Source: Pseudomonadota bacterium (GTDB lineage Bacteria > Pseudomonadota > Gammaproteobacteria > Burkholderiales > UBA9220). Taken from it: a stretch of DNA of 51,436 bases. The position numbers and the translations under genes were made by a program. Every line of letters begins with the position of its first letter. Positions within the stretch are counted from its first letter, which is position 1. Positions 25,708 through 35,223 of the stretch are shown one piece after another. The stretch covers positions 1 to 51,436 of the forward strand of contig JAJZVC010000019.1 in NCBI GenBank assembly GCA_021845865.1, given 5' to 3'. The notes beneath the pieces are model-generated. The model saw only the letters and a program-made list of their open reading frames with translations, was not told the origin of the DNA and made no database searches.

Positions 25708-26112
25708 ATGGCCGAAAGCTTGAAACGCATCCTGTACGTGGAGGATGAACCGGATATCCGCGAGGTGGCGAAGCTGGCCCTGGAGGCCCTGGGGGGCTTC
25801 AGCGTGGAAATGTGCGCATCCGGCGAGGAGTCCCTGGAGAAGGCGCTGGCCTTCGCTCCCCAGTTCATTCTCCTGGATGTGATGATGCCGGGCATGGATG
25901 GCCCCACCACCCTGCGCCGCCTGCGGCAGTTGCCCCAATTGGCCTCGGTGCCGGTGGCCTTCATGACGGCCAAGGTCCAGCCCGGCGAGGTGGCGCAATA
26001 CCTGGAACTGGGGGCCGTGGACGTGATTCCCAAGCCCTTCGACCCCATGACCCTTGCGGCCACCGTCAACGGCATCTGGGAGAGCAAGGTTCCCGGGGCC
26101 GCCAAGGCCTGA
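25708..26112 (+). CDS. Single-domain response regulator 2
   Basis: A 134-residue CheY-like receiver. The acidic pair is VEDE (Glu12, Asp13), phosphoacceptor Asp57 in [12 protein letters not shown], Thr in AFMTAK and Lys109 in VIPKPF. It starts 10 bases after regulator 1 with a strong GGGAGAGAG ribosome-binding site. Only moderately similar to regulator 1, so not a recent duplicate. It is followed after 23 bases by the second hybrid kinase. Confidence 0.93.
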   Translation: MAESLKRILYVEDEPDIREVAKLALEALGGFSVEMCASGEESLEKALAFAPQFILLDVMMPGMDGPTTLRRLRQLPQLASVPVAFMTAKVQPGEVAQYLELGAVDVIPKPFDPMTLAATVNGIWESKVPGAAKA

Positions 26113-26135
26113 GAAAAGACGCTGGCGGCAGGCAG

Positions 26136-29100
26136 ATGGAAAATCGGTCATTGATAGGAGTGGTGGGGGCGGCCCAGAGCGATTTGCGGCAGGCGATCCC
26201 GGCCCTGGAGGCGGCGGGTTTTTCGGTTTGCTGGCTGTCGTCCACCGGCGAGGTGGCGGCTCAGCGCCAACGGCAGGAGCCGGCGGCCTATCTCCTGGAG
26301 TGGGACGCCCTGCCGCCCGGTTTCCTGGCCGATGAGGTGTTCGCGCCCTTGCAGGACCATCCCTCGCCGCCGGCAGTGGTCGTGGTGGCGCGGCGGGATG
26401 ACCTGGAAATCCGCCTGGCGGCGGTTCGCGCCGGCGGCACCCATTTCTTCACCTTTCCCCTGGAGTTGCCGCGCGTCACGGAGGCGCTGCGGCAGTCCGC
26501 GGCCATGGCGGATTACCGGCCCTACCGGGTGCTGGTGGTGGACGACGACCAGGCCGCGGCCAGCCAGATCGGACGGGTGCTGCGGCAGGGCGGCATGGTG
26601 GTGGAAGAGGTGACGGACCCGGCCGGGCTTCCCGCCGCCTTCCGCCGCTTCGGCCCCGAACTGGTGCTGATGGCCGAAGATATGCCGGGGGCCAGCGGCA
26701 TCGAGCTCACCTCCGTGCTCCATCAGATGGAGGGGGGGCGCGACCTGCCCATCGTCGCCCTGCTGGACGGGACGGGGTTGCCCAGCGCCGCCGACCACGG
26801 CGGGGAGAATTTCCTCGTCAAGCCGGTGGACCCGAGGCTGCTGGTGCACGTGGCCATCATGCGCGTCAGCCGCTACCGCAAGATCGTCGAGGCAGTGGGG
26901 AGCCTGAAAGGCGCCCTGGAGCGGAACAGCCTGCTGGCGGCGGCCTTCGGCAGCCTGGAAAACGGCGTGATGATCACCGAGGGCACGCCGGCTCACCCCA
27001 TCATTACCCTGGTGAATCCCGGCTTCAGCCGCTTGACCGGCTATTCCCAGGAGGAGGTGGTGGGGCGCACGCCGGGCTTCCTCTACGGTCCCGACACCGA
27101 GGGGCGGGCGGTGGTGAAGACCCGCGCCGCCATGGCGGAAGGCGTGCCCCTTACCTTTCACATGCTCAGCTACCGCAAGAACGGCGAGGAATTCTGGATC
27201 GAGATGGGGCTGTCGCCGGTCAAGGATGGCGGCGGCGAGGTTACCCATTGCGTCTGGATATTGTCGGACATCACCCTGCGCAAGGAGGCGGAGATCCGCC
27301 TGGAGGAAAGCGAGCAGCGCTACCGCTCGCTGTTCGAGAACTCCTTCGATGGCGTCTTTTCCTTCGACCGCGAGGGGCGCTATGTGTCCGTCAACCCCGC
27401 CGGGGAACGGATTGCCGGTTTTGGCCAGGACGAGCTGGCGGGGACGCCTTTCCTGGCCCATGTCGCCGATTATGACCGGGAGAGGGTCGCGGAACAATTC
27501 CAGCGCGTCCTCGGCGGGGAAGGCCTGACCGGCGAGGTGGACAGCATCAATAGCGAAGGCGACATCCGCCACCTGGAGTTCGAGGCCATTCCCATCCCCG
27601 CCGGCGACGCGGTGGCGGGCGCCTATGTCATCGTCCGTGACGTCACCGAGCGCAAGACCTACGAACGGGTGCTGGAGAAGAACAACGACAGCCTGCTGCG
27701 GGCGTCCATCGAACTGGAGCGGCAGAAGTTCACCCTCGACCAGCATGCCATCGTCAGCGCTTCCGATGCCCAGGGCATCATCAACTACGTCAACGACAAG
27801 TTTTGCGAAATCAGCCAGTACAGCCGGGAGGAGCTGCTGGGGAAGAGCCACGGCCTTCTCAATTCCGGCTACCATCCGCCGGAATTCTTCCGCCGCATGT
27901 GGGAAACCATCTCCCGGGGCGAGGTGTGGCACGGCATCCTGCGCAACCGCAAGAAGGACGGCACCTTTTATTGGGTGGATTCCACCATCGTCCCTTTCCT
28001 CGACAAGGATGGGCGTCCCTATCGTTATTTGTCGGCCCGAACCGACATCACCGAGCGCGTCGAGGCGGAAACAAAATTGCGCATGGGCCGGGAAACGGAG
28101 GGGTCCCTGCGCCGCATTCTCGCCCTGGCGATCACGCCCGCCCCCATCGTGGGCATCCTCGACCAAGCCCTGGACGTGATCCTTTCCGTCTCCTGGCTCG
28201 GCCTCAAGCCCCGGGCCGCGATGTTCCTGATGGACGAAAAGGAGGACGTGCTGCGGCTGACGACCCAGCGCAATATGTCCGCGGCGGCGGCCAAGGCCTG
28301 CGAGCGGGTCGCCATGGGCCAGTGCCTGTGCGGCCGCGCCGCCCAGGAGGCCAAGACCGTCTATGCCCACTGCCTGGACGAGCGCCACGAGCTGCGTTAC
28401 CCCGGCATCGAGGAGCATGGCCACTACAGCGTGCCCATCGTTTCCGAGGGCAAGGTCCTGGGCGTGCTGGTCACTTATCTGGAACACGGCCATGCCTTCG
28501 ATGCGGGGGAGGTGGGCTTCCTCGAGGCGGTGGCCCATACCCTGGCCAACGTCATCAAGCGCAAGGCCACCGAGGTCGAATTGCTGCGCGCCATGGAGGT
28601 GGCCGAGCGGGCCAGCCGCGCCAAGTCGGAATTCCTGTCGCGCATGAGCCACGAACTGCGGACCCCCCTCAACGCCATTCTCGGTTTCGCCCAGCTGCTG
28701 GAGTCGGACCCGGTGGAACCCCTGTCCGCCAGCCAGAACGAAAGCGTCGAGCAAATCCTGCAGGCCGGCTGGCACCTGCTGGAGCTGATCAACGAGGTGC
28801 TCGACCTGTCCCGCATCGAGGCGGGAAAGCTGCAGCTTTCCCTGGAGAGCGTGGACGTCGCCGATCTGGCCATGGAATGCCGGAACCTGCTCGGGCCCAT
28901 GGCCGCCCAGCGGGGCATCGCCATCGTGGACCGGCGCGACGGCACCCCTTTGCCCCGGGTCTACGCGGACCGCGTGCGCCTTAAGCAGGTGCTGCTCAAT
29001 CTCCTTTCCAACGCCATCAAGTACAACCGGGAGCAGGGCGCCATTACCCTTTCCTACGGCGAGCAGCCCGACCACCGGCTGCGCCTGTCGGTCAGCGATA

Positions 29101-29783
29101 CCGGCGAGGGCATTCCTCCGGAGCGCCTGGATTCCCTCTTCGAATCCTTCAACCGCCTGGGGGCCGAGGATACGGAGGTCGAGGGGACGGGCATCGGCCT
29201 GGTGATCACCAAGCGCCTGGTGGAACTGATGGGGGGGAGCATCGGCGTCGAGAGCCAGCCGGGGAAGGGCAGCACCTTCTGGATCGACCTGGTGGCCTGC
29301 TCCGCCACCAGCGCCCCCGCCGCGGAATTGCGGAAGAAACCCGAGCCGGGGCAAGAGGGCCCCCGCTCCTTGCCGACCCTGCTATACATTGTGGATAACC
29401 CCGTGGACCTCAAGCTGGTGGAGCAGCTGATCGCCCAGATCGGCGGCCTGCGCCTCCTGACGGCGCCGGACGAGATGGCGGGCCTGGAGGCGGCCGCCCG
29501 GCGCGGGGTGGATGTCGTCCTGCTGGACGCCGACCGGCCGGGGCAAGACGTTCACGAAACCTTGGCGCGCATTCGGCAGCGCGAGGAGACGCGGGAGGTC
29601 CCCGTTCTGGCGCTGTCCGCCAACGCCTCCTCGGTGGAGGTGGACAGGGGCCGGGCGGCCGGTTTCCGCGATTATCTGGCCAAGCCCCTGGATGTGAAGC
29701 GTTTCCGGGGGGCCCTGGAAACGGTGCTGGCCGAGGTCAGGGGGCGCCGGAGCAATCTTGCCGAGAAGGACCCGGAATCATGA
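26136..29783 (+). CDS. Soluble hybrid histidine kinase: REC-PAS-PAS-PAS-GAF-HisKA-HATPase-REC
   Basis: A 1215-residue kinase without membrane helices. Residues 1-120 form a receiver-like fold with no phosphoacceptor motif. A second receiver (about 130-250, [10 protein letters not shown]) has Ala180 where the phosphorylated Asp should be ([10 protein letters not shown]). Then come three PAS domains, the third Aer-like ([21 protein letters not shown]), a GAF domain (about 650-810, [14 protein letters not shown]), HisKA ([11 protein letters not shown], His839) and an ATPase domain ([27 protein letters not shown]). The C-terminal receiver has Asp1131 (LLDADRPG) but IVDNP in place of the acidic pair. 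The ATG at 26136 begins the conserved reading; longer in-frame openings run into regulator 2. ATGA overlap with the next gene. Confidence 0.9.
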   Translation: MENRSLIGVVGAAQSDLRQAIPALEAAGFSVCWLSSTGEVAAQRQRQEPAAYLLEWDALPPGFLADEVFAPLQDHPSPPAVVVVARRDDLEIRLAAVRAGGTHFFTFPLELPRVTEALRQSAAMADYRPYRVLVVDDDQAAASQIGRVLRQGGMVVEEVTDPAGLPAAFRRFGPELVLMAEDMPGASGIELTSVLHQMEGGRDLPIVALLDGTGLPSAADHGGENFLVKPVDPRLLVHVAIMRVSRYRKIVEAVGSLKGALERNSLLAAAFGSLENGVMITEGTPAHPIITLVNPGFSRLTGYSQEEVVGRTPGFLYGPDTEGRAVVKTRAAMAEGVPLTFHMLSYRKNGEEFWIEMGLSPVKDGGGEVTHCVWILSDITLRKEAEIRLEESEQRYRSLFENSFDGVFSFDREGRYVSVNPAGERIAGFGQDELAGTPFLAHVADYDRERVAEQFQRVLGGEGLTGEVDSINSEGDIRHLEFEAIPIPAGDAVAGAYVIVRDVTERKTYERVLEKNNDSLLRASIELERQKFTLDQHAIVSASDAQGIINYVNDKFCEISQYSREELLGKSHGLLNSGYHPPEFFRRMWETISRGEVWHGILRNRKKDGTFYWVDSTIVPFLDKDGRPYRYLSARTDITERVEAETKLRMGRETEGSLRRILALAITPAPIVGILDQALDVILSVSWLGLKPRAAMFLMDEKEDVLRLTTQRNMSAAAAKACERVAMGQCLCGRAAQEAKTVYAHCLDERHELRYPGIEEHGHYSVPIVSEGKVLGVLVTYLEHGHAFDAGEVGFLEAVAHTLANVIKRKATEVELLRAMEVAERASRAKSEFLSRMSHELRTPLNAILGFAQLLESDPVEPLSASQNESVEQILQAGWHLLELINEVLDLSRIEAGKLQLSLESVDVADLAMECRNLLGPMAAQRGIAIVDRRDGTPLPRVYADRVRLKQVLLNLLSNAIKYNREQGAITLSYGEQPDHRLRLSVSDTGEGIPPERLDSLFESFNRLGAEDTEVEGTGIGLVITKRLVELMGGSIGVESQPGKGSTFWIDLVACSATSAPAAELRKKPEPGQEGPRSLPTLLYIVDNPVDLKLVEQLIAQIGGLRLLTAPDEMAGLEAAARRGVDVVLLDADRPGQDVHETLARIRQREETREVPVLALSANASSVEVDRGRAAGFRDYLAKPLDVKRFRGALETVLAEVRGRRSNLAEKDPES

Positions 29784-31408
29784 GCGAAGCGGAATTCCAT
29801 CAGAAGATGGCGTCCTTGAAGGAGCTTTACCGCGGCCAGCTTCCCGGCAAGCTGGACGAACTGGATGTCCTGTGGCGCAAGTTGCGCGATGCCGGCGGCA
29901 AGGCCGGCGAATGGGCGGATTTCGTGCGCGGCATACACAGCCTCGGCGGGTCCGGCGCGGTGTTCGGGTTCACCGCCTTGAGCGCTTTCAGCCGGGCCTT
30001 GGAGCTTTTCCTCCAGCCGATCGCGGACCATCCGGACACCCTTACCGATGCCCTGCGTTATGAAATCGATGACCGCTTGGCGGAGCTGCGCCGTTTCGCG
30101 GACGGCGCGGAGCCAGAGCAAGCGCTTCCCGCCGCCACCCCGGCTCCCCCGGCGCCGGAAACGGTCGAGCGGCGGATCTTCGTGGTGGAGAGCGACGAAG
30201 CCCTGATGGCGGACATCGTCCAGCAGCTGGGGTATTACGGTTACCAGGTGGAGCGGTTCGGCGCCGTGGCCGGCATGATGGGGGCCTTGCGCGGCCAGTC
30301 GCCGATGGCGGTGTTGCTGGATTTGGATTGCGTCGGCGCGCAAGGGGCGCTGGAAGCCTGGCGGCAGATGGACAATCCCCCGCCCCTGCTGCTGTTCTCC
30401 TACCGCAGCGACCTGGATGCGCGGCTGGCGGCGGCCCGTGGCGGAGCCAGGGCCTATTTCGCCAAGCCGGTGGAATTCAATGCCCTGATCGACGCCCTCG
30501 ACAATCTTGCCGCCGACCTTTCCGCGGAACCCTACAATGTCCTGATCGTCGAGGATACGGCATCCCTCGGCGAGTACTACGCCAGCGTGCTGCAAAACGC
30601 GGGCATGGCCACCCAGCTGGTGACCGACCCCCTGCGCATCATGGAGGGCCTGGCCGATTTCAACCCCGAGCTGATCCTGATGGATATGTACATGCCCGGT
30701 TGCAGCGGCACCGAGCTGGCGGCGGTGATTCGCCAGCTTGAGTCCTACGTCAGCGTGCCCATTGTTTTCCTTTCCTCGGAAACCGACGTCAACCGCCAGT
30801 TGGAGGCCCTGGGCCAGGGCGGGGACGATTTTCTCACCAAGCCCATCCGCCCCGAGCATCTGGTGTCCTCGGTCCGCATCCGGGCAGACCGCTACCGCAT
30901 CCTGCGCCACTTCATGGTGCGGGACAGCCTGACCGGCCTGCTCAACCACACCCGCACCAAGGAGCGGCTCGACATCGAATTGGCGCGGGCCGAGCGCCTG
31001 AAATCTCCCTTGAGCTTCGCCATGATCGACATCGATCATTTCAAGCAGGTCAATGATGTCCATGGCCATCCCACGGGCGACCGGGTGATTCGCAGCCTGT
31101 CGCGCCTGCTGGTCCAGCGCCTGCGCAAAACCGACATCGTCGGACGCTACGGGGGAGAGGAGTTCGCGGTGGTGCTGCCGGATACGCCCATCCATCAGGC
31201 GGAGCGGGTGCTCAACGAGGTGCGGGAGAGTTTTTCCAAGATTCTCCAGCCCGCCGAGGGCAAGGGCTTCAGCTGCACCTTCAGTTGCGGCATCGCCGCC
31301 TATCCGGCCCATGCCACGGCGGCCGAGCTCAACAATGCCGCCGACGAGGCCCTCTACGCCGCCAAGGGCGCCGGCCGCAACCGGGTGGTCAGAAGCGGCG
31401 CGGCCTAA
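29780..31408 (+). CDS. Diguanylate cyclase response regulator: Hpt-REC-REC-GGDEF
   Basis: A 542-residue soluble protein. The N-terminal Hpt domain has His53 in RGIHSLGGSGAVFGF. Receiver 1 (about 130-245) has LLDLDCVG and ends with AYFAKPVEF; receiver 2 (about 250-370) has IVEDT, LILMDMYMPG and FLTKPI. The C-terminal cyclase has GGEEF at 458-462 and an RxxD inhibitory site (RKTD, 449-452), so it should make c-di-GMP under product inhibition. It is the apparent output of the five-gene phosphorelay: phosphate could pass from the hybrid kinases through His53 to the receivers. ATGA overlap fixes the start. Followed after 15 bases by the inverted-repeat element. Confidence 0.93.
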   Translation: MSEAEFHQKMASLKELYRGQLPGKLDELDVLWRKLRDAGGKAGEWADFVRGIHSLGGSGAVFGFTALSAFSRALELFLQPIADHPDTLTDALRYEIDDRLAELRRFADGAEPEQALPAATPAPPAPETVERRIFVVESDEALMADIVQQLGYYGYQVERFGAVAGMMGALRGQSPMAVLLDLDCVGAQGALEAWRQMDNPPPLLLFSYRSDLDARLAAARGGARAYFAKPVEFNALIDALDNLAADLSAEPYNVLIVEDTASLGEYYASVLQNAGMATQLVTDPLRIMEGLADFNPELILMDMYMPGCSGTELAAVIRQLESYVSVPIVFLSSETDVNRQLEALGQGGDDFLTKPIRPEHLVSSVRIRADRYRILRHFMVRDSLTGLLNHTRTKERLDIELARAERLKSPLSFAMIDIDHFKQVNDVHGHPTGDRVIRSLSRLLVQRLRKTDIVGRYGGEEFAVVLPDTPIHQAERVLNEVRESFSKILQPAEGKGFSCTFSCGIAAYPAHATAAELNNAADEALYAAKGAGRNRVVRSGAA

Positions 31409-31423
31409 GGCTGGCGGAAAAGG

Positions 31424-31609
31424 TTTAAACCCAGATTGTCCATTCTGGCGCGGGATGATGGCGAGACGGATTGCGAGTGGGTTTGCGCACTCGCGCCAAG
31501 CCAATAGCCTGGCCTAGTGGCGCGAAGCGAGGGCGCAAGGACGCCGCAAAGCGTCCGCCCGCGCCCGCGCAGGCCCGAAGGGCCGCCTAATGGATAATCT
31601 GGGTTAAAA
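31424..31609. mobile_element. 186-bp MITE-like element with 21-bp terminal inverted repeats
   Basis: The ends, 31424-31444 and 31589-31609, are inverted repeats matching at 19 of 21 positions (core AACCCAGATT). AAAAGG stands at both borders (31418-31423 and 31606-31611), a possible target duplication that overlaps the right terminus. The interior has no ORF but three hairpins: GCGAGTG/CACTCGC (31473-31494), GGACGC/GCGTCC (31539-31556) and GGCCC/GGGCC (31572-31584). It therefore looks like a non-autonomous transposable or REP-type repeat. The right end contains the last codon and stop codon of flgA. No second copy is in the window, so mobility is inferred. Confidence 0.65.
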
Positions 31610-32293
31610 GGGAATTTCCACGATCCCGCCGGCGCGGGCGATGCCTTTGACGATTTGCCCGGAGGGGGTGCGCACCTGCACCGGCTGGCCGTCCTCGGCG
31701 TTGCCCATGGCCTTGCCCTCGGCGGAGACGGAAAACCCGGCGCCCTTGGCGGTGATTTTCACCGCCTGGCCCTGGAAGACCACCATCTTCGCCCGCAGCA
31801 TGTCGGCCCGCAGGGGATAGCCCGCCGGGATGCTGGAGACGAGGGTTTTGCCGATGGCCTCGTTCTGGTCGGTGATGACGCCGGCGGGAAGCTGGGTCAG
31901 GTCCTGCTTCTGCAGCGACAGGTCGGCCAGGGAAAGGGCTTGCCCCTGGGCCAGGGGACGGGCGCTGACGATGGCCATGCCCATGACCCTGACCGTGACG
32001 GGAATGTACACGGTCCAGGGGACCGGCACGCTGCAGCGCAGCCCCACGGTGGCGTTGCCCCACAGCCGGGAACCGGCGGGCAGAAAGGCTTCGGGCTGGG
32101 CGCAGCGGGGCAGGCGCAGGCGGGAATCCACGGCCCCGACGGTGACTTCGGCGCCGGGCTGGCCGGCAGTCTGCTGGGCGACGAAGTTTTCCGCCAGTTG
32201 CTTCAGGGAGGCGGGGGTTTCCAATTCTTCCGCGCCGCGGGCGGCGGTGGCCAGGAGCAACAGAGGAAGCAGGAGAGAGATGAATTTCGTCAT
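31604..32293 (-). CDS. flgA: Flagellar basal body P-ring assembly chaperone FlgA
   Basis: A 229-residue periplasmic chaperone for FlgI. Signal peptide MTKFISLLLPLLLLATAARG, then an N-terminal part (LPRCAQPEAFLPAGSRLWG) and the C-terminal SAF-like domain: ARPLAQGQALSLADL, LPAGVITDQNEAIGKTLVSSIPAGYPL and GQPVQVRTPSGQIVKGIARAGG, all typical FlgA. The start at 32293 is set by the signal peptide; the longer opening adds a Pro-rich leader. The last codon and the stop lie inside the right terminal repeat of the adjacent element, though the protein end (GIVEIPF) looks normal. flgM and flgN, often next to flgA, are absent from this side. Confidence 0.93.
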   Translation of the reverse strand: MTKFISLLLPLLLLATAARGAEELETPASLKQLAENFVAQQTAGQPGAEVTVGAVDSRLRLPRCAQPEAFLPAGSRLWGNATVGLRCSVPVPWTVYIPVTVRVMGMAIVSARPLAQGQALSLADLSLQKQDLTQLPAGVITDQNEAIGKTLVSSIPAGYPLRADMLRAKMVVFQGQAVKITAKGAGFSVSAEGKAMGNAEDGQPVQVRTPSGQIVKGIARAGGIVEIPF

Positions 32294-32324
32294 GGGTCGC
32301 GGGGAGGGTGGCTGCTCCCCGACC

Positions 32325-32353
32325 ATTCTAAAGCCATCGCCCGTTCACCACAA
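32325..32353 (-). promoter_or_regulatory. Possible flgA promoter
   Basis: On the minus strand TTGTGG (32348-32353) and TAGAAT (32325-32330) are 17 bases apart, about 31 bases before the flgA ATG. The leader can fold (GGTCG..GGGAG with CTCCCCGACC). No sigma-54 or shared palindrome is found here, unlike the other flg operons. Confidence 0.35.
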
Positions 32354-32371
32354 TGTCGGGGATTCCCCGCA

Positions 32372-32400
32372 TTGACTGCCGGCCATGGGGCTTCGATAAT
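32372..32400 (+). promoter_or_regulatory. Sigma-70 promoter of the diguanylate cyclase gene
   Basis: TTGACT (32372-32377), 17 bases, GATAAT (32395-32400). Transcript start would be near 32407, giving a leader of about 24 bases. A second TATACT at 32413 has no -35. This indicates that the cyclase is expressed independently of the sigma-54 flagellar operons. Confidence 0.55.
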
Positions 32401-32430
32401 CCCACCACTCCTTATACTGGAAACGGTTCC

Positions 32431-34221
32431 ATGGCCAATCCTGCCAACCCGATCGACCTCGCCCGGGAAACCATCAAGACCCTGACCACCCGCCGCCTTC
32501 CGCCGACGCCGGATAACTATCGCCTGATCTACGACGAGATTGCCGGGGTCGCCTCCCATTTTTCCGACGAGGCCCGTTTGCTGCGCAAGGTGCTCCACCT
32601 GTTGGTGGAAGGGGGGCATGCCAAGCCGGCGGTGTTGAAGGCGGCGGAAAAGAATCTGGCGGCCCGGGACTGGAAGGCCCTCGAGGAGGAGCTGGCCGCC
32701 GTGCTGGGCGCCAAGGATGGCGAGCCGGCCGATTGGGGAAACCTGGTGCGGGAACTGGTCAGGCAATGGGAGCGCAAGCAGAGCGGCCTCAATATGCCGA
32801 AAAAACAGGCGGCCCTGGAGCGGGTGCTGATCAACTTCGGTTCCGATGCCGCGGCCCTTTACGACAAGCTGAAGGCCCTGGTCCAGGCCTGGGCGGATAA
32901 CCGCGCCTCCCCCGTGGGGGTGCCGGTGGCCGAGGAGGAAGAGCTTGCCACGGAAGGCGAGACGCCGCTGCCTCCCGCAGAGGCGGCTCCTTCCTCGCCG
33001 GGGGCGGCCAGCGCGGAAGACCTCGGCCTGCTGCGGGAAATCGTCGCCCAAAGCCTGCTGATGGGGGTCGTGCCGCGGATTTCCCAGTTCCGGGATTTGA
33101 GCGAGGAGGCCACCCACCTGGCCGAGGCCGCCAAGGCGGCCCAGGACGAGGTGGCCCTGCGCGCGTTGTCGAAGAACCTGAAACAGTTCTGGATCAAGCT
33201 TGCCCTGCGCAATGAAACCGATGCCGAGGTGTTGGCCGGGCTGATGCGCCTCCTTCGCCTGCTGGTGGACAACATGGGCGAGCTGATGGCGGACGATCAG
33301 TGGCTCCACGGCCAGGTGGAAGTAGTGCGGGACATCATTTCCCAGCCCCTCAACCTGCGGGTGATCTACGACGCGGAGCAGAGCTTCAAGGAAGTGCTGT
33401 ACAAACAGGGGGTGCTGCGGCAAAGCCTGCAGGAGGCCAAGGAGACCCTCAAGACCATGGTCGCCAGCTTCATCGACCGGCTGGGGGAAATGACCACCAG
33501 CACCGACGATTACCACAAGAAAATCGAGAAGTATGCCGACGATATCGGCAAGGCCAACGACATCACCCAGATCAACCGCCTGCTGGCGGACCTGATGACG
33601 GACACCAAGGGCATTCAGCTCGATATCCAGCGCTCCCGCGACGAACTGGTCGAAACCCGCCGCCGGGTGGAGGAGGCGGAGGCGAAGGTGCGCGAACTGG
33701 AGGCGGAGCTGGACGAGGTGAGCGCCATGGTCAAGCAGGACCACCTTACCGGCGCCCTCAACCGCCGCGGCATGACGGATGCCTTCGAACAGGAGAAGGC
33801 GCGGGCCGAGCGGACCCAGGCTCCCCTGAGCGTGGCGATCATGGACGTCGACCACTTCAAGCGGCTCAACGACACCTATGGCCACGATGCCGGCGACAAT
33901 GCCCTGATCCACCTGGTGAACGTGGTGAAGGACGTCATCCGCCCCACCGATGTGCTCGCCCGTTTCGGCGGCGAGGAATTCGTGCTCCTGCTGCCGTCGA
34001 CGGAGGTGGAGGATGGCGTGCACGTCATGGTCCGGGTGCAGCGGGAATTGACCAAGCGCTTTTTCCTCCATGACAACCAGCGGATATTGATCACCTTCAG
34101 TTGCGGCGTGGCCCGCTGGCGGGAAGGGGAAGCCGCCGACGATGTGATTGCCCGGGCCGACAAGGCCCTCTACCTCGCCAAGGAATCCGGGCGCAACCGG
34201 GTGCTGGCGGCGACGGAATAG
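32431..34221 (+). CDS. Soluble diguanylate cyclase (GGDEF) with helical N-terminus
   Basis: A 596-residue cytoplasmic protein. The N-terminal motif DLARETIKTLTTRRLPPTPDN is followed by YRLIYDEIAG, seen in a group of proteobacterial cyclases; it is followed by a long helical region, an acidic linker (PVAEEEELATEGETP), a coiled coil at about 400-435 (RRRVEEAEAKVRELEAELDE) and the cyclase domain. GGEEF is at 513-517 and the inhibitory site RPTD at 504-507; MDVDHFKRLNDTYGHDAGD is the metal/GTP-binding stretch. No membrane helix. The ATG at 32431 fits the conserved start and the promoter. It sits between flgA and flgB and points the same way as the flg operon, so a motility-related role is likely but not shown. 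Confidence 0.92.
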   Translation: MANPANPIDLARETIKTLTTRRLPPTPDNYRLIYDEIAGVASHFSDEARLLRKVLHLLVEGGHAKPAVLKAAEKNLAARDWKALEEELAAVLGAKDGEPADWGNLVRELVRQWERKQSGLNMPKKQAALERVLINFGSDAAALYDKLKALVQAWADNRASPVGVPVAEEEELATEGETPLPPAEAAPSSPGAASAEDLGLLREIVAQSLLMGVVPRISQFRDLSEEATHLAEAAKAAQDEVALRALSKNLKQFWIKLALRNETDAEVLAGLMRLLRLLVDNMGELMADDQWLHGQVEVVRDIISQPLNLRVIYDAEQSFKEVLYKQGVLRQSLQEAKETLKTMVASFIDRLGEMTTSTDDYHKKIEKYADDIGKANDITQINRLLADLMTDTKGIQLDIQRSRDELVETRRRVEEAEAKVRELEAELDEVSAMVKQDHLTGALNRRGMTDAFEQEKARAERTQAPLSVAIMDVDHFKRLNDTYGHDAGDNALIHLVNVVKDVIRPTDVLARFGGEEFVLLLPSTEVEDGVHVMVRVQRELTKRFFLHDNQRILITFSCGVARWREGEAADDVIARADKALYLAKESGRNRVLAATE

Positions 34222-34230
34222 GTTCTTCGC

Positions 34231-34257
34231 CGGGGGCGGCAATCTTTGCCGCTCCCG
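34231..34257. promoter_or_regulatory. Palindrome 1 upstream of the flgB sigma-54 promoter (putative enhancer)
   Basis: GCGGCAA-TCT-TTGCCGC (34236-34252) with outer pairing to 34231/34257. Same core as the palindromes before flgH and flgK. Its centre (34244) is 108 bases before the -12 GC of the flgB promoter. Probably a site for the flagellar NtrC-type activator; it could also act as a hairpin after the cyclase gene. Confidence 0.6.
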
Positions 34258-34338
34258 TTCTCTCCCAAGGGGGTGGCCGGAGCTTTCCGGTCCGCCAAAC
34301 CCCCGTCCTTATTGATTCTCCTGATGTTGTCGTGGTCT

Positions 34339-34354
34339 TGGCACGCTTCCTGCT
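34339..34354 (+). promoter_or_regulatory. Sigma-54 promoter of flgBCDEFG
   Basis: TGGCACGCTTCCTGCT matches the sigma-54 consensus TGGCAC-N5-TTGCW except one T-to-C change, with GG and GC at the required 12-base step. It lies 30 bases before the flgB ATG. Confidence 0.8.
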
Positions 34355-34384
34355 AACCGTAGGGCAAAGATAGTGGAGGCAGCC

Positions 34385-34786
34385 ATGCTCGGCAGTATCG
34401 ATCAGGAATTCCGGTTTTTGCACAGCGCCCTGAATTTGCGGGCGGAGCGGCAGCAGGTGCTGGCGTCGAACATTGCCAACGCCGATACGCCGAACTACAA
34501 GGCGCGGGATTTCGATTTTGCCGCCGAGTTGCGCCAGGCGGGTGGCCAGCGCGGCGCCCTGACGATGGCGGTGACGTCTTCCGGTCATCTGCGGGGCGAT
34601 GTTTCCTCGCTGCCGGGGGTCAAGGAGCTCTACCGGACCGACGTGCAGCCGAGCATCGACGGCAACACGGTGAACATGGACATGGAACGCGCCCAGTTCA
34701 CGGAGAATGCCCTGCACTACCAGTTCATTGCCGACCGCATCAGCGGCAAGGTGCGTGACCTGTTGCTGGCGGCGAAAGGACAGTAA
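34385..34786 (+). CDS. flgB: Flagellar basal body rod protein FlgB
   Basis: A 133-residue proximal rod protein. The N-terminus [41 protein letters not shown] is in pieces typical of FlgB: the flagellar rod motif [13 protein letters not shown] is complete. The ATG at 34385 is preferred over an in-frame GTG at 34373 because GGAGG (34376-34380) stands five bases before it. First gene of the flgBCDEFG operon; exported by the flagellar type III system without a signal peptide. Confidence 0.96.
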   Translation: MLGSIDQEFRFLHSALNLRAERQQVLASNIANADTPNYKARDFDFAAELRQAGGQRGALTMAVTSSGHLRGDVSSLPGVKELYRTDVQPSIDGNTVNMDMERAQFTENALHYQFIADRISGKVRDLLLAAKGQ

Positions 34787-34788
34787 TC

Positions 34789-35208
34789 ATGTCGTTATCT
34801 AATGTGTTCAATATCGCCGGCAGCGGCATGATGGCGCAGTCCATGCGTCTCAACGTGGTGGCGAGCAACCTGGCCAACGCCGACAGCGTGACCAGCTCCA
34901 ATGGCCAGCCCTACCGGGCCCGTCAGGTGGTATTCGCCGCCAAGCCCCTGGAGAACGGCGACACGGCGGGAGCGGTAGGGGTGAAGGTGAACGGCGTGGT
35001 CGAAGACCCGACTCCCTTGAAGATGGTGTACGACCCCCACAACCCCGCGGCGGACGGCAACGGCTACGTGGCGATGCCCAACGTGAACGTGGTGGAGGAA
35101 ATGGTGAACATGATTTCCGCCTCCCGTTCCTATCAGAACAACGTGGATATGATGAACACGGCCAAGACCCTGATGCTGAAAACCCTCAGTATCGGCCAGG
35201 CCGGTTGA
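34789..35208 (+). CDS. flgC: Flagellar basal body rod protein FlgC
   Basis: A 139-residue rod protein with the N-terminal motif [19 protein letters not shown] and the C-terminal helix [20 protein letters not shown]...[14 protein letters not shown], both diagnostic for FlgC. It starts two bases after the flgB stop. Length matches the family (about 135-140). Confidence 0.97.
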   Translation: MSLSNVFNIAGSGMMAQSMRLNVVASNLANADSVTSSNGQPYRARQVVFAAKPLENGDTAGAVGVKVNGVVEDPTPLKMVYDPHNPAADGNGYVAMPNVNVVEEMVNMISASRSYQNNVDMMNTAKTLMLKTLSIGQAG

Positions 35209-35223
35209 TGAAGGAGTCGAATC

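Noticed and set aside
26148-29354. 1068-residue open frame antisense to the second hybrid kinase
   Set aside because: His/Gln-rich composition typical of the complement of GC-rich coding sequence; no domain visible.
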